From positions 124,001 through 188,000 of the forward strand of contig NZ_JBBPFS010000001.1 of assembly GCF_038069765.1 (NCBI RefSeq): 64,000 nucleotides of DNA, given 5' to 3'. The position numbers and the translations under genes were made by a program. Origin of the DNA: Arthrobacter_B sp038069765 (lineage in GTDB: Bacteria > Actinomycetota > Actinomycetes > Actinomycetales > Micrococcaceae). Below are positions 53,011 to 62,594 of the stretch, piece after piece. Position 1 is the stretch's first letter. Each line of letters starts with the position of its first letter. The notes under the pieces are model-generated. The model saw only the letters and a program-made list of their open reading frames with translations. It was not told the DNA's origin and did no database searches.

Positions 53011-55710
53011 GCGGAGCAGGGACATTACCCCGAATATTGGGAAGCTGACGTGGTGTTGCGGGACGGCGGCACCGGGCATCTGAGACCGGTAACACCGGAG
53101 GATGCGCAGGCCCTGCAGGAGTTCCACATGAAGCAGTCGCAGAGTTCCATCTACCTGCGGTTCTTCACCTACAAGGCCAAGCTGAGCAACAAGGAGCTGG
53201 CCCGCTTCACCAACGTGGACTACCGGGACCGGGTGGCGTTTGTCATCACCATCGGTTCGGAAATCATCGGCATCGGGCGCTATGACCGCCTGGACGATCC
53301 CACCGAGGCCGAGGTCGCGTTCAACATTGCCGACGGGCACCAGGGCAGGGGACTGGGGTCCATCCTGCTGGAGCATCTGGCCGCCGCGGCGCGGGAAAAC
53401 GGCATCCGCCGCTTCTCCGCGGAGGTGCTGCCCGAGAACCGGAAAATGATCGGCGTCTTTGCCGACGCCGGCTATGAAGTCCGCCGGCACTTCGACGACG
53501 GCGTCATTGCCCTTGATTTCAACATTGACCCCACGGAGAAGTCCCGGGCGGTGATGGAGGCGCGCGAGCACCGGGCCGAGGCCCGCAGCGTTGCCGATCT
53601 GCTGGCGCCGTCGTCGGTGGCGGTGATCGGTGCCAGCCGCGAGTGGGGATCCGTGGGCTACCAGCTCCTCGAACACATCATCGAGGGCGGTTTCACCGGG
53701 TCCGTCTACGCCGTCAACCCCGAAGCCTTCGAACTGGCGGGCATGGTCTGCTACGCACGGATCGCGGACGTGCCGGAGCCGGTGCAGCTGGCCGTCATCG
53801 CCGTGCCGTACGACCAGGTGCTGACGGTCGCCGAGGAATGCGCCCGCGCCGGGGTCAAGGAACTGCTGGTGGCCACCGCAGGATTCGCGAACGACGGCGA
53901 ACGCGGCCTGGCCCGGCAGCGCCGCCTGGTCCGGCACGCCCGCGCGAACGGCATGCGGGTGGTCGGCCCGGCGTCCCTGGGCCTGATCAACACCCGCCCC
54001 GACGTCTCCCTCAACGCCTCCATGGCGCCCTCCCTGCCCCGGCGCGGCGGACTGGGCCTGTTCAGCCAGTCCGCCGGAATCGGCGTCCTGCTCTACGCTG
54101 CGGCGCAGCGCCGCAGCCTCGGGCTGTCCTCCACCATCTCCGCCGGCAACCGGGCCGATGTCTCCGGCAACGACGCCATGCAGTACTGGGAAGATGACAC
54201 GGACACCCGGGTGGTGGGCATGTACCTGGAGTCCGTGGGCAACCCCCGCAAGTTCTCCCGCATCGCCCGCCGGCTCGCCACCTCCAAGCCCGTCATTGTC
54301 GCCAAGTCCGACGTCACCGGCCTGAAGCTGCCCCCGGGCCATGCCGTGCGGACCACGCAGGCGCCGGCCGGCGCCCTGGACGCGATGCTGCGCCAATCCG
54401 GCGTCATCCGGGTCAACACCAATGAGCAGCTGATGGACGTGGCGCAGATTGCCGTCAGCCAGCCGCTGCCGGCGGGCCGTTCACTTGCCGTGTTCAGCAA
54501 CAACGCCGCCCTGGGCCGGGTGGTGGCGGACGCCGCTCTGGCCCTGGACCTGGAGCTCGGCAGCCTGCAGACCGACCTCGTTCTGGACACCGGCATGAGC
54601 GTCGCCCTGCCGCTGCTGCGTGCCGCCGTTACCAAGACCCTCGCCGACGACGCGGTGCATGCCGCCGTCGTGACCCTGCTGCCTTCACCGGGGCTGACGA
54701 TGGAGAAAATCGCGCAGTGCCTCCAGGACTGCGCGGCGGAGACCGGCAAACCCGTGGTGGCTGCCTTCACCGGCATCATGGACCCCGGCGCGCACGTGGA
54801 GGGGCTCCTGAACACCGGAAGCGGTGAGAGTGAAAGCGCGGGGCGCCAGGCCGGTCTGCCCTGCTTCGCCAGCCCGGGGGCCGCCGTCGCGGCGCTCGCC
54901 TCCCTGGTCCGTTACACGGAATGGTCCGCCCGCGACCACGGGCACTTTGTTGAACCCGCCGGCGCCGATCCCGACGCCGCCCACGCCTTCGTCGACCAGC
55001 TCCTGCCGCGCGTTACGGGCGACGGGCTCATGCGCCTGAGCTCCGCCGAAACCACCGCGCTGCTGCGCTTCTACGGAGTGGAACTGCTGCCTTCGGTGCC
55101 CTTCAGCACCTCCGAGGAGGCAGTGGCGGCGGCGGACTCGCTGGGCTGGCCGGTGGTGATCAAGACCATGGATGAGCATCTGCGGCACCGGCTGGATCTG
55201 GGCGGCGTCCGGCTGAACATTTCCACCCCCGAGGAGCTGCTCACCAACATCGCACAGATGAAGCAGGCGCTGGAGCCGTACGGCAGTTTCGAGCTGGAAG
55301 TGCAGTCCATGGCGCCGTCGGGACAGGGCTGCACGGTGCGGGCGATCGAGGATCCGCTGCTGGGTCCGGTGCTGTCCTTTGGCCTGGCCGGTGACGCCGT
55401 GAACCTTCTGGATGACTGGGCGCACGGGATTCCGCCGCTGACGGACACCGACGTCGCCGACCTGGTGCGCGCGCCGCGTGCCTCCGGAAAGCTCTTCGGC
55501 TACCAGGGGCTGCCCAAGGCCAACGTGGCTGCCCTCGAGGACCTGATCTCGCGCCTGGCCCTGCTCAAGGACGAGCACCCGGAGATTGCGCTGCTGGAGA
55601 TCAACCCCGTGCTGGTCTCCACCACCGGGGTCACCGTGCTCAGCGCAGATATCCGGCTCGGGAATCCGCAGCAGCGAACGGACAGCGCCCGGCGGGCGAT
55701 GCGGGATTAA
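53008..55710 (+). CDS. Pat-type protein acetyltransferase with acyl-CoA-synthetase-like domains (900 aa)
   Basis: Residues ~25-180 are a GNAT domain (VAFNIADGHQGRGLGSILLEHLAAAA). Then a CoA-binding domain (~200-330, SSVAVIGASREWGSVGYQLLEHI), a succinyl-CoA-ligase-like domain (~335-500, GLGLFSQSAGIGVLLYAAA) and an ATP-grasp domain (~660-890, SLGWPVVIKTMDEHL). The GNAT domain is at the N-terminus, opposite to enterobacterial Pat but as in streptomycete PatA. It probably acetylates lysines of metabolic enzymes such as acetyl-CoA synthetase. Catalytic His of the ligase domain is not clearly seen, so synthetase activity is doubtful. Confidence 0.88.
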   Translation: MAEQGHYPEYWEADVVLRDGGTGHLRPVTPEDAQALQEFHMKQSQSSIYLRFFTYKAKLSNKELARFTNVDYRDRVAFVITIGSEIIGIGRYDRLDDPTEAEVAFNIADGHQGRGLGSILLEHLAAAARENGIRRFSAEVLPENRKMIGVFADAGYEVRRHFDDGVIALDFNIDPTEKSRAVMEAREHRAEARSVADLLAPSSVAVIGASREWGSVGYQLLEHIIEGGFTGSVYAVNPEAFELAGMVCYARIADVPEPVQLAVIAVPYDQVLTVAEECARAGVKELLVATAGFANDGERGLARQRRLVRHARANGMRVVGPASLGLINTRPDVSLNASMAPSLPRRGGLGLFSQSAGIGVLLYAAAQRRSLGLSSTISAGNRADVSGNDAMQYWEDDTDTRVVGMYLESVGNPRKFSRIARRLATSKPVIVAKSDVTGLKLPPGHAVRTTQAPAGALDAMLRQSGVIRVNTNEQLMDVAQIAVSQPLPAGRSLAVFSNNAALGRVVADAALALDLELGSLQTDLVLDTGMSVALPLLRAAVTKTLADDAVHAAVVTLLPSPGLTMEKIAQCLQDCAAETGKPVVAAFTGIMDPGAHVEGLLNTGSGESESAGRQAGLPCFASPGAAVAALASLVRYTEWSARDHGHFVEPAGADPDAAHAFVDQLLPRVTGDGLMRLSSAETTALLRFYGVELLPSVPFSTSEEAVAAADSLGWPVVIKTMDEHLRHRLDLGGVRLNISTPEELLTNIAQMKQALEPYGSFELEVQSMAPSGQGCTVRAIEDPLLGPVLSFGLAGDAVNLLDDWAHGIPPLTDTDVADLVRAPRASGKLFGYQGLPKANVAALEDLISRLALLKDEHPEIALLEINPVLVSTTGVTVLSADIRLGNPQQRTDSARRAMRD

Positions 55711-55810
55711 TACTCGGAACCAGCCTCCGGCTACCCGTCCGCCGCACTAACTTGCATCACCCCCGCGCGCCATTTAGGTGCTGGGGTGCTCTCTGGGGGA
55801 AACTGGAAAC

Positions 55811-56479
55811 ATGTCGCCGTTACTTTCCGCTGAACGCCGCAGCCTTGATGCTTCCATGGAGCGGGCCGGCTTTTACCCCACCCTTCTGGCAGACGTGGTC
55901 CACGATGCCCTGGACGGCCGTGAGCCGCTGTCCCACATCATCCATCTGGAGACCCACTTCGAGCGCACCGAGGTGCACCGCCACATCACCGTGCTGGTGC
56001 TGACCGAGGACATGCTGGTCATCACCCATGTCGATGACCAGCAGCTGGACGACGCCGGTGAGCAGATGATGGCGCAGGTTTCCACCGAGTCGGTTCCGGT
56101 CACCCAGATCCGGTCCGTGGTTCTTGGCTACATGTATGCCCAGCCGCAGGACTACAAGCCCTCCGACCAGGCCCGCGAGCTGACGCTGGCCATCGCCTGG
56201 TCCGGCGGCCAGCGCCTGGACATGGGTCCGGCCGGCTGCGCCGATCCGCAGTGCGACGCCGACCACGGCTACACCGGCACCATCGCCCAGGAGGACATCG
56301 TCCTGCGCGTCAGCGCCGAAGCCGACGGCGCCCAGGCGGTGCAGAACGCCAAGGACTTTGCGCGGGCGCTGCGCAAGGTCAATACCGACACCCTGAACCT
56401 GCGGCAGCCGGAGGCGGGGGATACCCGCCGGGTTCCCGGCATCGGCAGCCGGTTCAACCGCAGTCACCACCAGCGGTAA
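55811..56479 (+). CDS. DUF5998 protein (222 aa)
   Basis: Start at 55811 (MSPLLSAERRSLDASMERAG). The protein has a helical N-terminus, then a strand-rich part with VHRHITVLVLTEDMLVITHVDD and ELTLAIAWSGGQRLDMGPAGCADPQCDADHGYTG, which contains two close Cys and His residues. The family is actinobacterial and of unknown function. It stands seven bases before the phosphodiesterase gene, forming an operon with it and tdk. Confidence 0.85.
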   Translation: MSPLLSAERRSLDASMERAGFYPTLLADVVHDALDGREPLSHIIHLETHFERTEVHRHITVLVLTEDMLVITHVDDQQLDDAGEQMMAQVSTESVPVTQIRSVVLGYMYAQPQDYKPSDQARELTLAIAWSGGQRLDMGPAGCADPQCDADHGYTGTIAQEDIVLRVSAEADGAQAVQNAKDFARALRKVNTDTLNLRQPEAGDTRRVPGIGSRFNRSHHQR

Positions 56480-56485
56480 GGGGCC

Positions 56486-57748
56486 ATGAGTTCGCCTTCC
56501 GGTACAGGTTCCGCCGCCACGCCGCCCTCCGGTGCAGTCCCGCCCTCCGGTCCCGTCTCCGGTGAACGGCTGCCTCCGGCTCCCGGGTACGGCCGCAGCA
56601 GCGTCGCCGAGGTCCTGACCAGCTCGGCCGCTGTGCTCGGCGTGCCCGGCTTCACCAATTCCCTGAATCTGCCGGCCGCAAAGCGCGTCTGCGTGGTCAT
56701 GGTAGACGGCCTGGGCTGGTCCCTGCTGAAGCAGCGCGGCGGGCATGCTCCGTTCCTGCGCAGCTTCCTGCCCTCTGCCCGCGTCCTGACGGCTGCCTTT
56801 CCCACCACGACGGCGGCGTCGCTGGCCTCGCTGGGCACCGGACTGCCGCCCGGAGAGCACGGCATGGTCGGTTATGACGTGCTGGACCCGGAGCAGGACA
56901 AAGTCGTCAACATGCTCGGCAACTGGGACGCCGGCGTCGATCCGCAGCGCTGGCAGCCGCACCCCACCGTCCTGGAACGGGTGGCCGAGCATCTTCCGGT
57001 GGCCTCGGTGAGCCTGCCCCGGTTCGCCGATTCGGCCATGACCCGCGCGGCGCTGCGCGGAGGCACCTTCATCGGCGCCACCGGCGTCCACGCCCGGGTC
57101 TCGGCGGCCGTTGAAGCCCTGTCCGCCTCGCCGCAGATGCTGATGTACCTGTACTGGAATGAACTGGACAAGGCCGGCCACAAGCACGGCGCCCAGTCGG
57201 CGCAGTGGGGCTATCAGCTGGAAGAGCTGGACAGTGCCCTGAAACTGCTCGCGGCACGCCTGCCGGCCGATACACTGCTGCTGCTGACCGCTGACCACGG
57301 CATGGTCGATATCGCTCCGGAACACCGGTACGACTTCTCGGAAGACCCCTCACTCATTGCCGGTGTGCGCCACACGGCGGGGGAGCCGCGCATGGTGCAC
57401 CTGTATCTGGAGCCCGGCGCAGGTATCCGGGACAGAGACGCGCTGGTGGCCGCCTGGCAGGGGGCGTACGGTGCCAAGGTCTGGGTTGCCACCCGTGAGC
57501 AGGCGGTTGCCGCGGGCTGGTTCGGTCCGGTGGTGGCGCCGGCGGTACTGCCGCGCATTGGCGACGTCCTGGTCCTGGCCCGTGAGCCGATCGCCCTGTA
57601 CGACCTGCGCCGCATGAAGTCCTCCTCCCTTGAAGTGGTGGGCCAGCACGGGTCCCTGACGCGCGCGGAGCGTGAAGTTCCGCTGCTGCAACTGGCAGCT
57701 CCCGGTCCCAGGCGCAGCCCCGGAGCGCAGGGCAAAGGTAAGAAATAG
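56486..57748 (+). CDS. Alkaline-phosphatase-superfamily nucleotide pyrophosphatase/phosphodiesterase (420 aa)
   Basis: Conserved metal-binding motifs of the NPP type: VCVVMVDGLGWSLL, the nucleophile Thr region FPTTTAASLASLGTGLPPGEHGMVGY, and LLLTADHGMVDI near the C-terminus. No signal peptide is seen; the N-terminal ~45 residues are Pro/Ser-rich. Cleaves phosphodiester or pyrophosphate bonds of an unknown nucleotide or sugar-nucleotide. Second gene of the DUF5998-NPP-tdk run. Confidence 0.88.
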   Translation: MSSPSGTGSAATPPSGAVPPSGPVSGERLPPAPGYGRSSVAEVLTSSAAVLGVPGFTNSLNLPAAKRVCVVMVDGLGWSLLKQRGGHAPFLRSFLPSARVLTAAFPTTTAASLASLGTGLPPGEHGMVGYDVLDPEQDKVVNMLGNWDAGVDPQRWQPHPTVLERVAEHLPVASVSLPRFADSAMTRAALRGGTFIGATGVHARVSAAVEALSASPQMLMYLYWNELDKAGHKHGAQSAQWGYQLEELDSALKLLAARLPADTLLLLTADHGMVDIAPEHRYDFSEDPSLIAGVRHTAGEPRMVHLYLEPGAGIRDRDALVAAWQGAYGAKVWVATREQAVAAGWFGPVVAPAVLPRIGDVLVLAREPIALYDLRRMKSSSLEVVGQHGSLTRAEREVPLLQLAAPGPRRSPGAQGKGKK

Positions 57749-57750
57749 CG

Positions 57751-58500
57751 GTGGCTGAGCTCGTCTTCTTTTCCGGAACCATGGACTGCGGCAAATCAAC
57801 GCTCGCGCTGCAGATGGACTACAACCACAGTGCCCGCGGCCGCGGCGGCATCCTTTTCAGCCGCAACGACCGGGCCGGAGAGTCCGTCATCTCCTCCCGG
57901 CTCGGCCTTCGCACTCCTGCTGTGGAAGTTACCGACGGCACCGATTTCTGGGCTGAGGTGACGGACCGGCGCGGTGCCGGCTTTGCCGTGGACTATCTCA
58001 TCTGCGATGAGGCGCAGTTCTACTCCGCCGAGCAGGTGGAACAGCTGGCCCGCGTCGTGGACGAGCTGTGCGTTGATGTGTTTGCCTTCGGCATCACATC
58101 CGATTTCCGTACGCGTCTCTTCCCGGGGTCCCAGCGGCTGATTGAGCTGGCGGACCGGATGGAGGTGCTCCAGGTGCGGGCCCTCTGCTGGTGCGGCCGC
58201 AGGGCCACCCACAACGCCCGGACAGTCGACGGGATCATGGTGGTGGAAGGGGATCAGGTGGTGGTCGGTGACGTGGGAAAGCACGCGCCGGCTGCCGGGC
58301 CCGCCGGCGCAGGCATAGTGACGGAGCCTCTGTTTGCCGCCGAAGCCGTGGAGAGTACGCCCGTGGTGGGGTACGAAACCCTGTGCCGACGGCACTACAT
58401 GCGCCGGGTCACCGCCTACAAAGCCGAATCGATTGCCGAACTGACACCGGGACCGGTCACCGAGCTTGATGTGTGCGCCGTGCACCCGCACAAGCCCTGA
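57751..58500 (+). CDS. tdk: Thymidine kinase (249 aa)
   Basis: P-loop GTMDCGKST, Walker B-like CDEAQFYS with the catalytic Glu/Gln region, and the C-terminal lasso with zinc ligands in ALCWCGRRATHN and YETLCRRHY. Phosphorylates thymidine with ATP. Start GTG two bases after the upstream stop, so translation is coupled. A ~20-residue insert in the lasso region (GKHAPAAGPAGAG) makes it longer than the usual ~200 aa. Confidence 0.88.
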   Translation: MAELVFFSGTMDCGKSTLALQMDYNHSARGRGGILFSRNDRAGESVISSRLGLRTPAVEVTDGTDFWAEVTDRRGAGFAVDYLICDEAQFYSAEQVEQLARVVDELCVDVFAFGITSDFRTRLFPGSQRLIELADRMEVLQVRALCWCGRRATHNARTVDGIMVVEGDQVVVGDVGKHAPAAGPAGAGIVTEPLFAAEAVESTPVVGYETLCRRHYMRRVTAYKAESIAELTPGPVTELDVCAVHPHKP

Positions 58501-58524
58501 GCCGGCTGCCCCTGAGTCGGCTGA

Positions 58525-58571
58525 GGAAAGGCCCCTGAACAGGCGCGCTGCGCGTCTTAAGGGGCCTTTCC
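58525..58571. terminator. Bidirectional terminator between tdk and sepH
   Basis: Stem GGAAAGGCCCCT / AGGGGCCTTTCC around a GC-rich loop (GGCGCGCTGCGCGTC) between convergent genes. Confidence 0.8.
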
Positions 58572-58582
58572 GCAGCCTGCGG

Positions 58583-60013
58583 CTAGTCGCCCTTGGTGCC
58601 GAAGACGATCTCGTCCCAGCTGGGAACCGACGAGCGCTTGGGTTTGATGGCCCGCTTGTCGGCGGGATCCTCGCCCTTGGCGGTGCCGTCCGAGCCGGTG
58701 ACATCGTTCCGCGGAGCGCCGGAGCTCATCCGGTCCCAGGGGAAATCGGTGCGTCCGCTCTTCCGGCCGGCGGCTTTGCCCTTGGTCCGGCCGGCGGCAG
58801 GTGATTCGCTGTCCGGAACTGCCGCGGGCCCGGCCTCAACCGGTGCCGCGGAAGCCTGCTCGGGTGTTTCCGTGCGGGTGTCGTCTGCGGTGGTGCTCCC
58901 GGACGTTGCGGCGTCGTCGGAGCTGCCCGCAGGGGAGCCCTTGCCGGCAGCGGCTGCGGTCTCGCCGCGCCGGCGGAACGGCTTGGCGAGGACGCTGATC
59001 TCGCGCGTTCCGGGGCTGACTCCGTCGGTCAGGCGCAGTGAATCGGGAGCGTCGGGGGCATCGCTGCCGTCCGTCGCGGCGGGAGCCAGGGAGAGGCGGC
59101 CCGTGCGGGGCCGCGTGGAAGCGGCGTCGTCGATCTCCGTGTGTCCGTCACGCGGATGGGCAGCCGGGATGCTGCCCTTGGCCAGCAGTGCAGCCAGGGC
59201 GTCGTCGCCGTCTTCGTCAGCACCGAGGCGCTGTCCGCGGCGCGAGCGCAGGACCTCAAGCAGGTTGTCGGTGTCCTCATCGCCGGACTCGGAGTCGCCG
59301 TCGGCCTCGGGCGGGGCCACAGCCTCAAAATCGAACACCCGGTCGGCGACGGCGGTGAGCCGGCGGGACGGCACGGGCGAATCCAGCGGTTCCAGTTCGC
59401 TGAGCAGCTGGGCCCAGCGGTTGGCATTGGACACGCTTTTGCGCAGCGGGCTGAAGGTCCAGCGGGCCGGGGGTTCTTCGCCGACCGAGACCTGGGAGTC
59501 GCTGGCCAGATCGAACCGCGCGACCACGTCCCACGTGGAGTCCGGGCGCCGCCAGGCATCCCACTCGACGCTGTCGGGGTCCACGCCGAAGGCCTTCAGG
59601 CGGTGGCTGACCATGTCGCCCAGGTTGACCGGGCTGTCACCGAACGTGCTGCGGTACCCGTCGTGGGTGGCTGAGAGCGGGGCCGCGACTTCCACGGCCT
59701 GGGCCTGGCGTGCGACGTAGTCGCGTTCAGCACGGACAGGTCCCTCGTAGCGGCGGATGTGTGCAAGGTCCAGGCCGGAGATCTCCGCAACGTCTTCTGC
59801 GCTGGCGCCGGAACGGATCCGGGCCTGAATGTCACGGGGAGTCATGGCCGGGCCCTCGGGCCGTTCCGGTGCGGAGGTGGAGCGGTGTACGGAGCGGGAG
59901 ACCGCTACCCTGAGCGCTTCATCCATGCGTAACCGGAAAGTTTCTCCGCCCTTGCCGCTGAGCAGCAGATGCTCGCCACCCTCATGGACACCCACGAGAC
60001 GTAGATCCTGCAT
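58583..60013 (-). CDS. sepH: Cell division protein SepH (476 aa)
   Basis: Start at 60013 (MQDLRLVGVHEGGEHLLL) with GGAGG 7 nt upstream. The N-terminal DUF3071 domain includes a helix-turn-helix (MTPRDIQARIRSGASAEDVAEISGL) and a segment AERDYVARQAQAVEV. The long C-terminal part is disordered and Ser/Gly/Ala/Asp-rich, ending in the conserved basic/Trp motif KRSSVPSWDEIVFG. SepH binds FtsZ and promotes its assembly in actinobacteria. Confidence 0.92.
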   Translation of the reverse strand: MQDLRLVGVHEGGEHLLLSGKGGETFRLRMDEALRVAVSRSVHRSTSAPERPEGPAMTPRDIQARIRSGASAEDVAEISGLDLAHIRRYEGPVRAERDYVARQAQAVEVAAPLSATHDGYRSTFGDSPVNLGDMVSHRLKAFGVDPDSVEWDAWRRPDSTWDVVARFDLASDSQVSVGEEPPARWTFSPLRKSVSNANRWAQLLSELEPLDSPVPSRRLTAVADRVFDFEAVAPPEADGDSESGDEDTDNLLEVLRSRRGQRLGADEDGDDALAALLAKGSIPAAHPRDGHTEIDDAASTRPRTGRLSLAPAATDGSDAPDAPDSLRLTDGVSPGTREISVLAKPFRRRGETAAAAGKGSPAGSSDDAATSGSTTADDTRTETPEQASAAPVEAGPAAVPDSESPAAGRTKGKAAGRKSGRTDFPWDRMSSGAPRNDVTGSDGTAKGEDPADKRAIKPKRSSVPSWDEIVFGTKGD

Positions 60014-60352
60014 GAACCAATCCTCCACCCGATAGCAATTCCTTCTGGAAACAATGCCACCCGAAGGGCCGAAAGCCTACTGTTTGCAAGGGTGTGGCGC
60101 GGATCAGCCGGCTCCGGGGGCCTGATTTTTTCTTCCGGCCGGGCCGCCCGCGGAAGATCCTTGGGCGGTTCGGGGGCGCCTGCGGAGCCCTGCTGTAGCT
60201 ATTTCGTCCACTCTCAGCAAAAATCTCTGGATTACGGGCACAAAAGGGAACGCCGTCGCGTTGATACCTCCGAGCCGAAGAAGCAAGCCGGTCTAGCTAC
60301 CGGCCGGCTCATATAACCAGCACAACTCGACCGGATGGTGAGAGTAAGAATT
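60014..60352. promoter_or_regulatory. Divergent intergenic region of sepH and DUF4193 gene
   Basis: 339 bp without a supported gene. TATAAC (60312-60317) is a good -10 candidate for the DUF4193 gene, giving a leader of about 29 nt with GGTGAGAG as ribosome site. A small inverted repeat CCGGT-n6-ACCGG lies at about 60289-60304. No clear -35 is seen. Confidence 0.4.
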
Positions 60353-60655
60353 ATGGCGACTGACTATGATGCTCCGCGTAAGACCGACGAGGACATCAGC
60401 GAGGAATCTCTGGAAGAACTGAAGGCCCGGCGCACCGCCGGAACCCAGTCTGCGGTCGTGGATGAAGACGAGACCGAAACCGCCGACAGCTTTGAGCTTC
60501 CGGGAGCCGACCTTTCCGGCGAGGAACTGCTGGTACGGGTCCTGCCGGCGCAGGCGGATGAATTCACCTGCGCATCATGCTTCCTGGTGCGGCACCGCTC
60601 CCAGATTGCGCTGGAGAAGGACGGACTGGCTTACTGCATCGACTGTGAAGGCTAA
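60353..60655 (+). CDS. DUF4193 zinc-binding-type protein (100 aa)
   Basis: Start at 60353 (MATDYDAPRKTDED). Acidic N-terminal half, then CASCFLVRHRSQIALEKDGLAYCIDC: two CxxC pairs forming a likely zinc site. The family is conserved in actinobacteria, function unknown. Divergent from sepH. Confidence 0.88.
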   Translation: MATDYDAPRKTDEDISEESLEELKARRTAGTQSAVVDEDETETADSFELPGADLSGEELLVRVLPAQADEFTCASCFLVRHRSQIALEKDGLAYCIDCEG

Positions 60656-60661
60656 GCGGCC

Positions 60662-61126
60662 TTAGCTGCTCAGCACGCGGACCAGGTCCTCCGGGCGCCG
60701 CGTGGAGGTGAGCCAGTACGGGGTCCGGTCTGCCGGGTCCGTGATTTCGATCCGGACCACGGGGGAGATCCAGCCGCGGAAACACATGAAGGCGGTTGCG
60801 TTCAGGCCGCGGCCGCGCTGGAACGTGGCGTCATCCCCGCGGTATCCCTCCACGGAGCCGACGAAGCGCCGTTCGATCTGCGCCCGGCCCACCTGCAGCG
60901 TGTCACCGGTGACCCGGATTACCGGGGTGTTGAGCAGCAGCAGGGCGGTGATGATGGCGGCTGCGACGACGGCCGCAATGATCCCGGCCTCAAGGCTGAT
61001 CGGCAGGAAAACAAAAATGCACGAGCAGGATGCGAAGAGGACAAGCACCCAGATCCCGAACGAAGGCAGAAGGCGCTCGGAGTACAGCACGGTATCGGGG
61101 GAAGTCTGGGCAGAGGGGGATGACAT
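60662..61126 (-). CDS. DUF3093 membrane protein (154 aa)
   Basis: Two adjacent membrane helices (FGIWVLVLFASCSCIFVFLP and AGIIAAVVAAAIITALLLL) are followed by a soluble domain with RRFVGSVEGYRGDDAT and the end DPADRTPYWLTSTRRPEDLVRVL. Conserved actinobacterial DUF3093 protein. CAAGCT lies 6 nt before ATG, a near match to the leaderless pattern. It converges with the DUF4193 gene. Confidence 0.88.
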   Translation of the reverse strand: MSSPSAQTSPDTVLYSERLLPSFGIWVLVLFASCSCIFVFLPISLEAGIIAAVVAAAIITALLLLNTPVIRVTGDTLQVGRAQIERRFVGSVEGYRGDDATFQRGRGLNATAFMCFRGWISPVVRIEITDPADRTPYWLTSTRRPEDLVRVLSS

Positions 61127-61321
61127 GTAACCAGCTTGGCACCTTTGGGCCGGTATTTCATCTTGGGGAGCAGCCGTCCCAGTGCGGCTGCCGGCCGTAC
61201 GGAGAAGCGTCAGGAAAACGCGCTAAAGTGAGGTGCGGTATTCCCGGGACGCTTCCGGGACGCCCACGCGGCCCCGAGCGGGAGGCGAAAAGGATCACTC
61301 GAGGGAAGTCGGAGACATTCG

Positions 61322-61792
61322 GTGCTTGAACCAGGCCCCACCATGACCGTGCAGCTGAAAATGCTCGACGACGGGCTGGAACCGCCGTCGTACGCGCATC
61401 CCGGCGACGCAGGGGCTGACCTGAGGACCCGCATAGACGTGGTGCTGGAGCCGGGCGAGCGGATGCTCGTTCCCACCGGTGTGGCACTGGCCCTTCCCTT
61501 CGGTTATGCCGCCTTCATTCATCCGCGCTCGGGCCTGGCCACCAAGCACGGCCTGACCGTGGTTAACGCTCCGGGAACAGTCGACGCAGGCTACCGGGGC
61601 GAAATCAGCGTTACCCTGCTCAATACCGACAAGTCCCGGCCGATCAGCCTCGCCAGGGGTGACAGGATTGCCCAGATGGTGATCCAGCGGGTGGAGACGG
61701 CATCATTTGAGCTGGTGGACGAGCTGTCCGACTCCGTCCGGGGAACCGGCGGATTCGGCTCCACCGGCGGCTTTACTGCACTGCCTGCCTAG
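61322..61792 (+). CDS. dut: dUTP diphosphatase (156 aa)
   Basis: Trimeric enzyme that hydrolyses dUTP to dUMP. All five motifs are seen: PGDAGADL, PRSGLATKHGL, NAPGTVDAGYRGEI, RGDRIAQMVI and the Gly-rich end RGTGGFGSTGG. Start is taken as GTG at 61322; ATG at 61343 (MTVQLKM) is equally possible. Confidence 0.94.
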   Translation: MLEPGPTMTVQLKMLDDGLEPPSYAHPGDAGADLRTRIDVVLEPGERMLVPTGVALALPFGYAAFIHPRSGLATKHGLTVVNAPGTVDAGYRGEISVTLLNTDKSRPISLARGDRIAQMVIQRVETASFELVDELSDSVRGTGGFGSTGGFTALPA

Positions 61793-61852
61793 AGCGGCTG
61801 TCCGGGGGGTCAGCAGCGTGCGGCCCTCCCTATGAGAGAGAGGAACCCGGTC

Positions 61853-62590
61853 ATGGCATTTGGGCGACTGAGGAAGAACAAGCAAGACAAGCAGGAGCAG
61901 GACGAGCAGGCGCAGGACAGTGCGCAGCGGCCTGCCGCAGGCGGCGCGGATGCGGCGGCCGACGGCGGCAGCACGGCAACGGCGTCGGGCCCCTGGGATG
62001 CGGCCGACAAGCCGTCCGAAGAAGGGTATGTCGACCTGGGTGCGCTGCGCATCGCCTCGGCCGAGGGTCTCCAGCTGCGCCTGGAGGTGGAAGAAAAAAC
62101 CCAGCGCGTGGTGGCGGTGACGCTGGACCTGAACGGGTCCAGCCTGCAGCTGCAGGCCTTCGCAGCGCCGCGCTCCGAAACGCTGTGGGATGACATCCGG
62201 GACCAGATCGGCAAGTCCGTCGGATCGCAGGGCGGCACCGTGGACGAGCTTGAAGGCGTGTTCGGGACCGAACTGCTGGCCAAGGTTCCCGCCCAGGCGC
62301 AGGATGGCTCCAAGGGCTACCGGGTGGCCCGCTTTGTCGGCGTGGACGGTCCGCGCTGGTTCCTTCGCGGCGTGTTCGGCGGCTCCGCAGCCCTGGACCC
62401 CCAGGCGGCCGGTCCGCTGGAAGAAGTCTTCCGGAACGTCGTCGTGGTCCGGGGTGAGCAGCCGCTGCCGCCGCGTGACCTCCTGCAGCTGCGTCTTCCG
62501 CGTGATGCCTCGCCGCTGCCCCGGCCTGCCGCGGATGCGGCAAAGCCTGCTCCGCCGGAGCGCGGCCCCGAGATTACGACCATCGGCTAG
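61853..62590 (+). CDS. DUF3710 protein (245 aa)
   Basis: Start at 61853 (MAFGRLRKNKQD) with GAGAGGA upstream. Charged low-complexity N-terminus (~60 residues), then the DUF3710 domain: YVDLGALRIASAEGLQLRL, VVAVTLDLNGSSLQLQAFAAPRSE, and GVDGPRWFLRGVFGGSAAL. Conserved next to dut in actinobacteria; function unknown. Confidence 0.88.
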   Translation: MAFGRLRKNKQDKQEQDEQAQDSAQRPAAGGADAAADGGSTATASGPWDAADKPSEEGYVDLGALRIASAEGLQLRLEVEEKTQRVVAVTLDLNGSSLQLQAFAAPRSETLWDDIRDQIGKSVGSQGGTVDELEGVFGTELLAKVPAQAQDGSKGYRVARFVGVDGPRWFLRGVFGGSAALDPQAAGPLEEVFRNVVVVRGEQPLPPRDLLQLRLPRDASPLPRPAADAAKPAPPERGPEITTIG

Positions 62591-62594
62591 CCAC

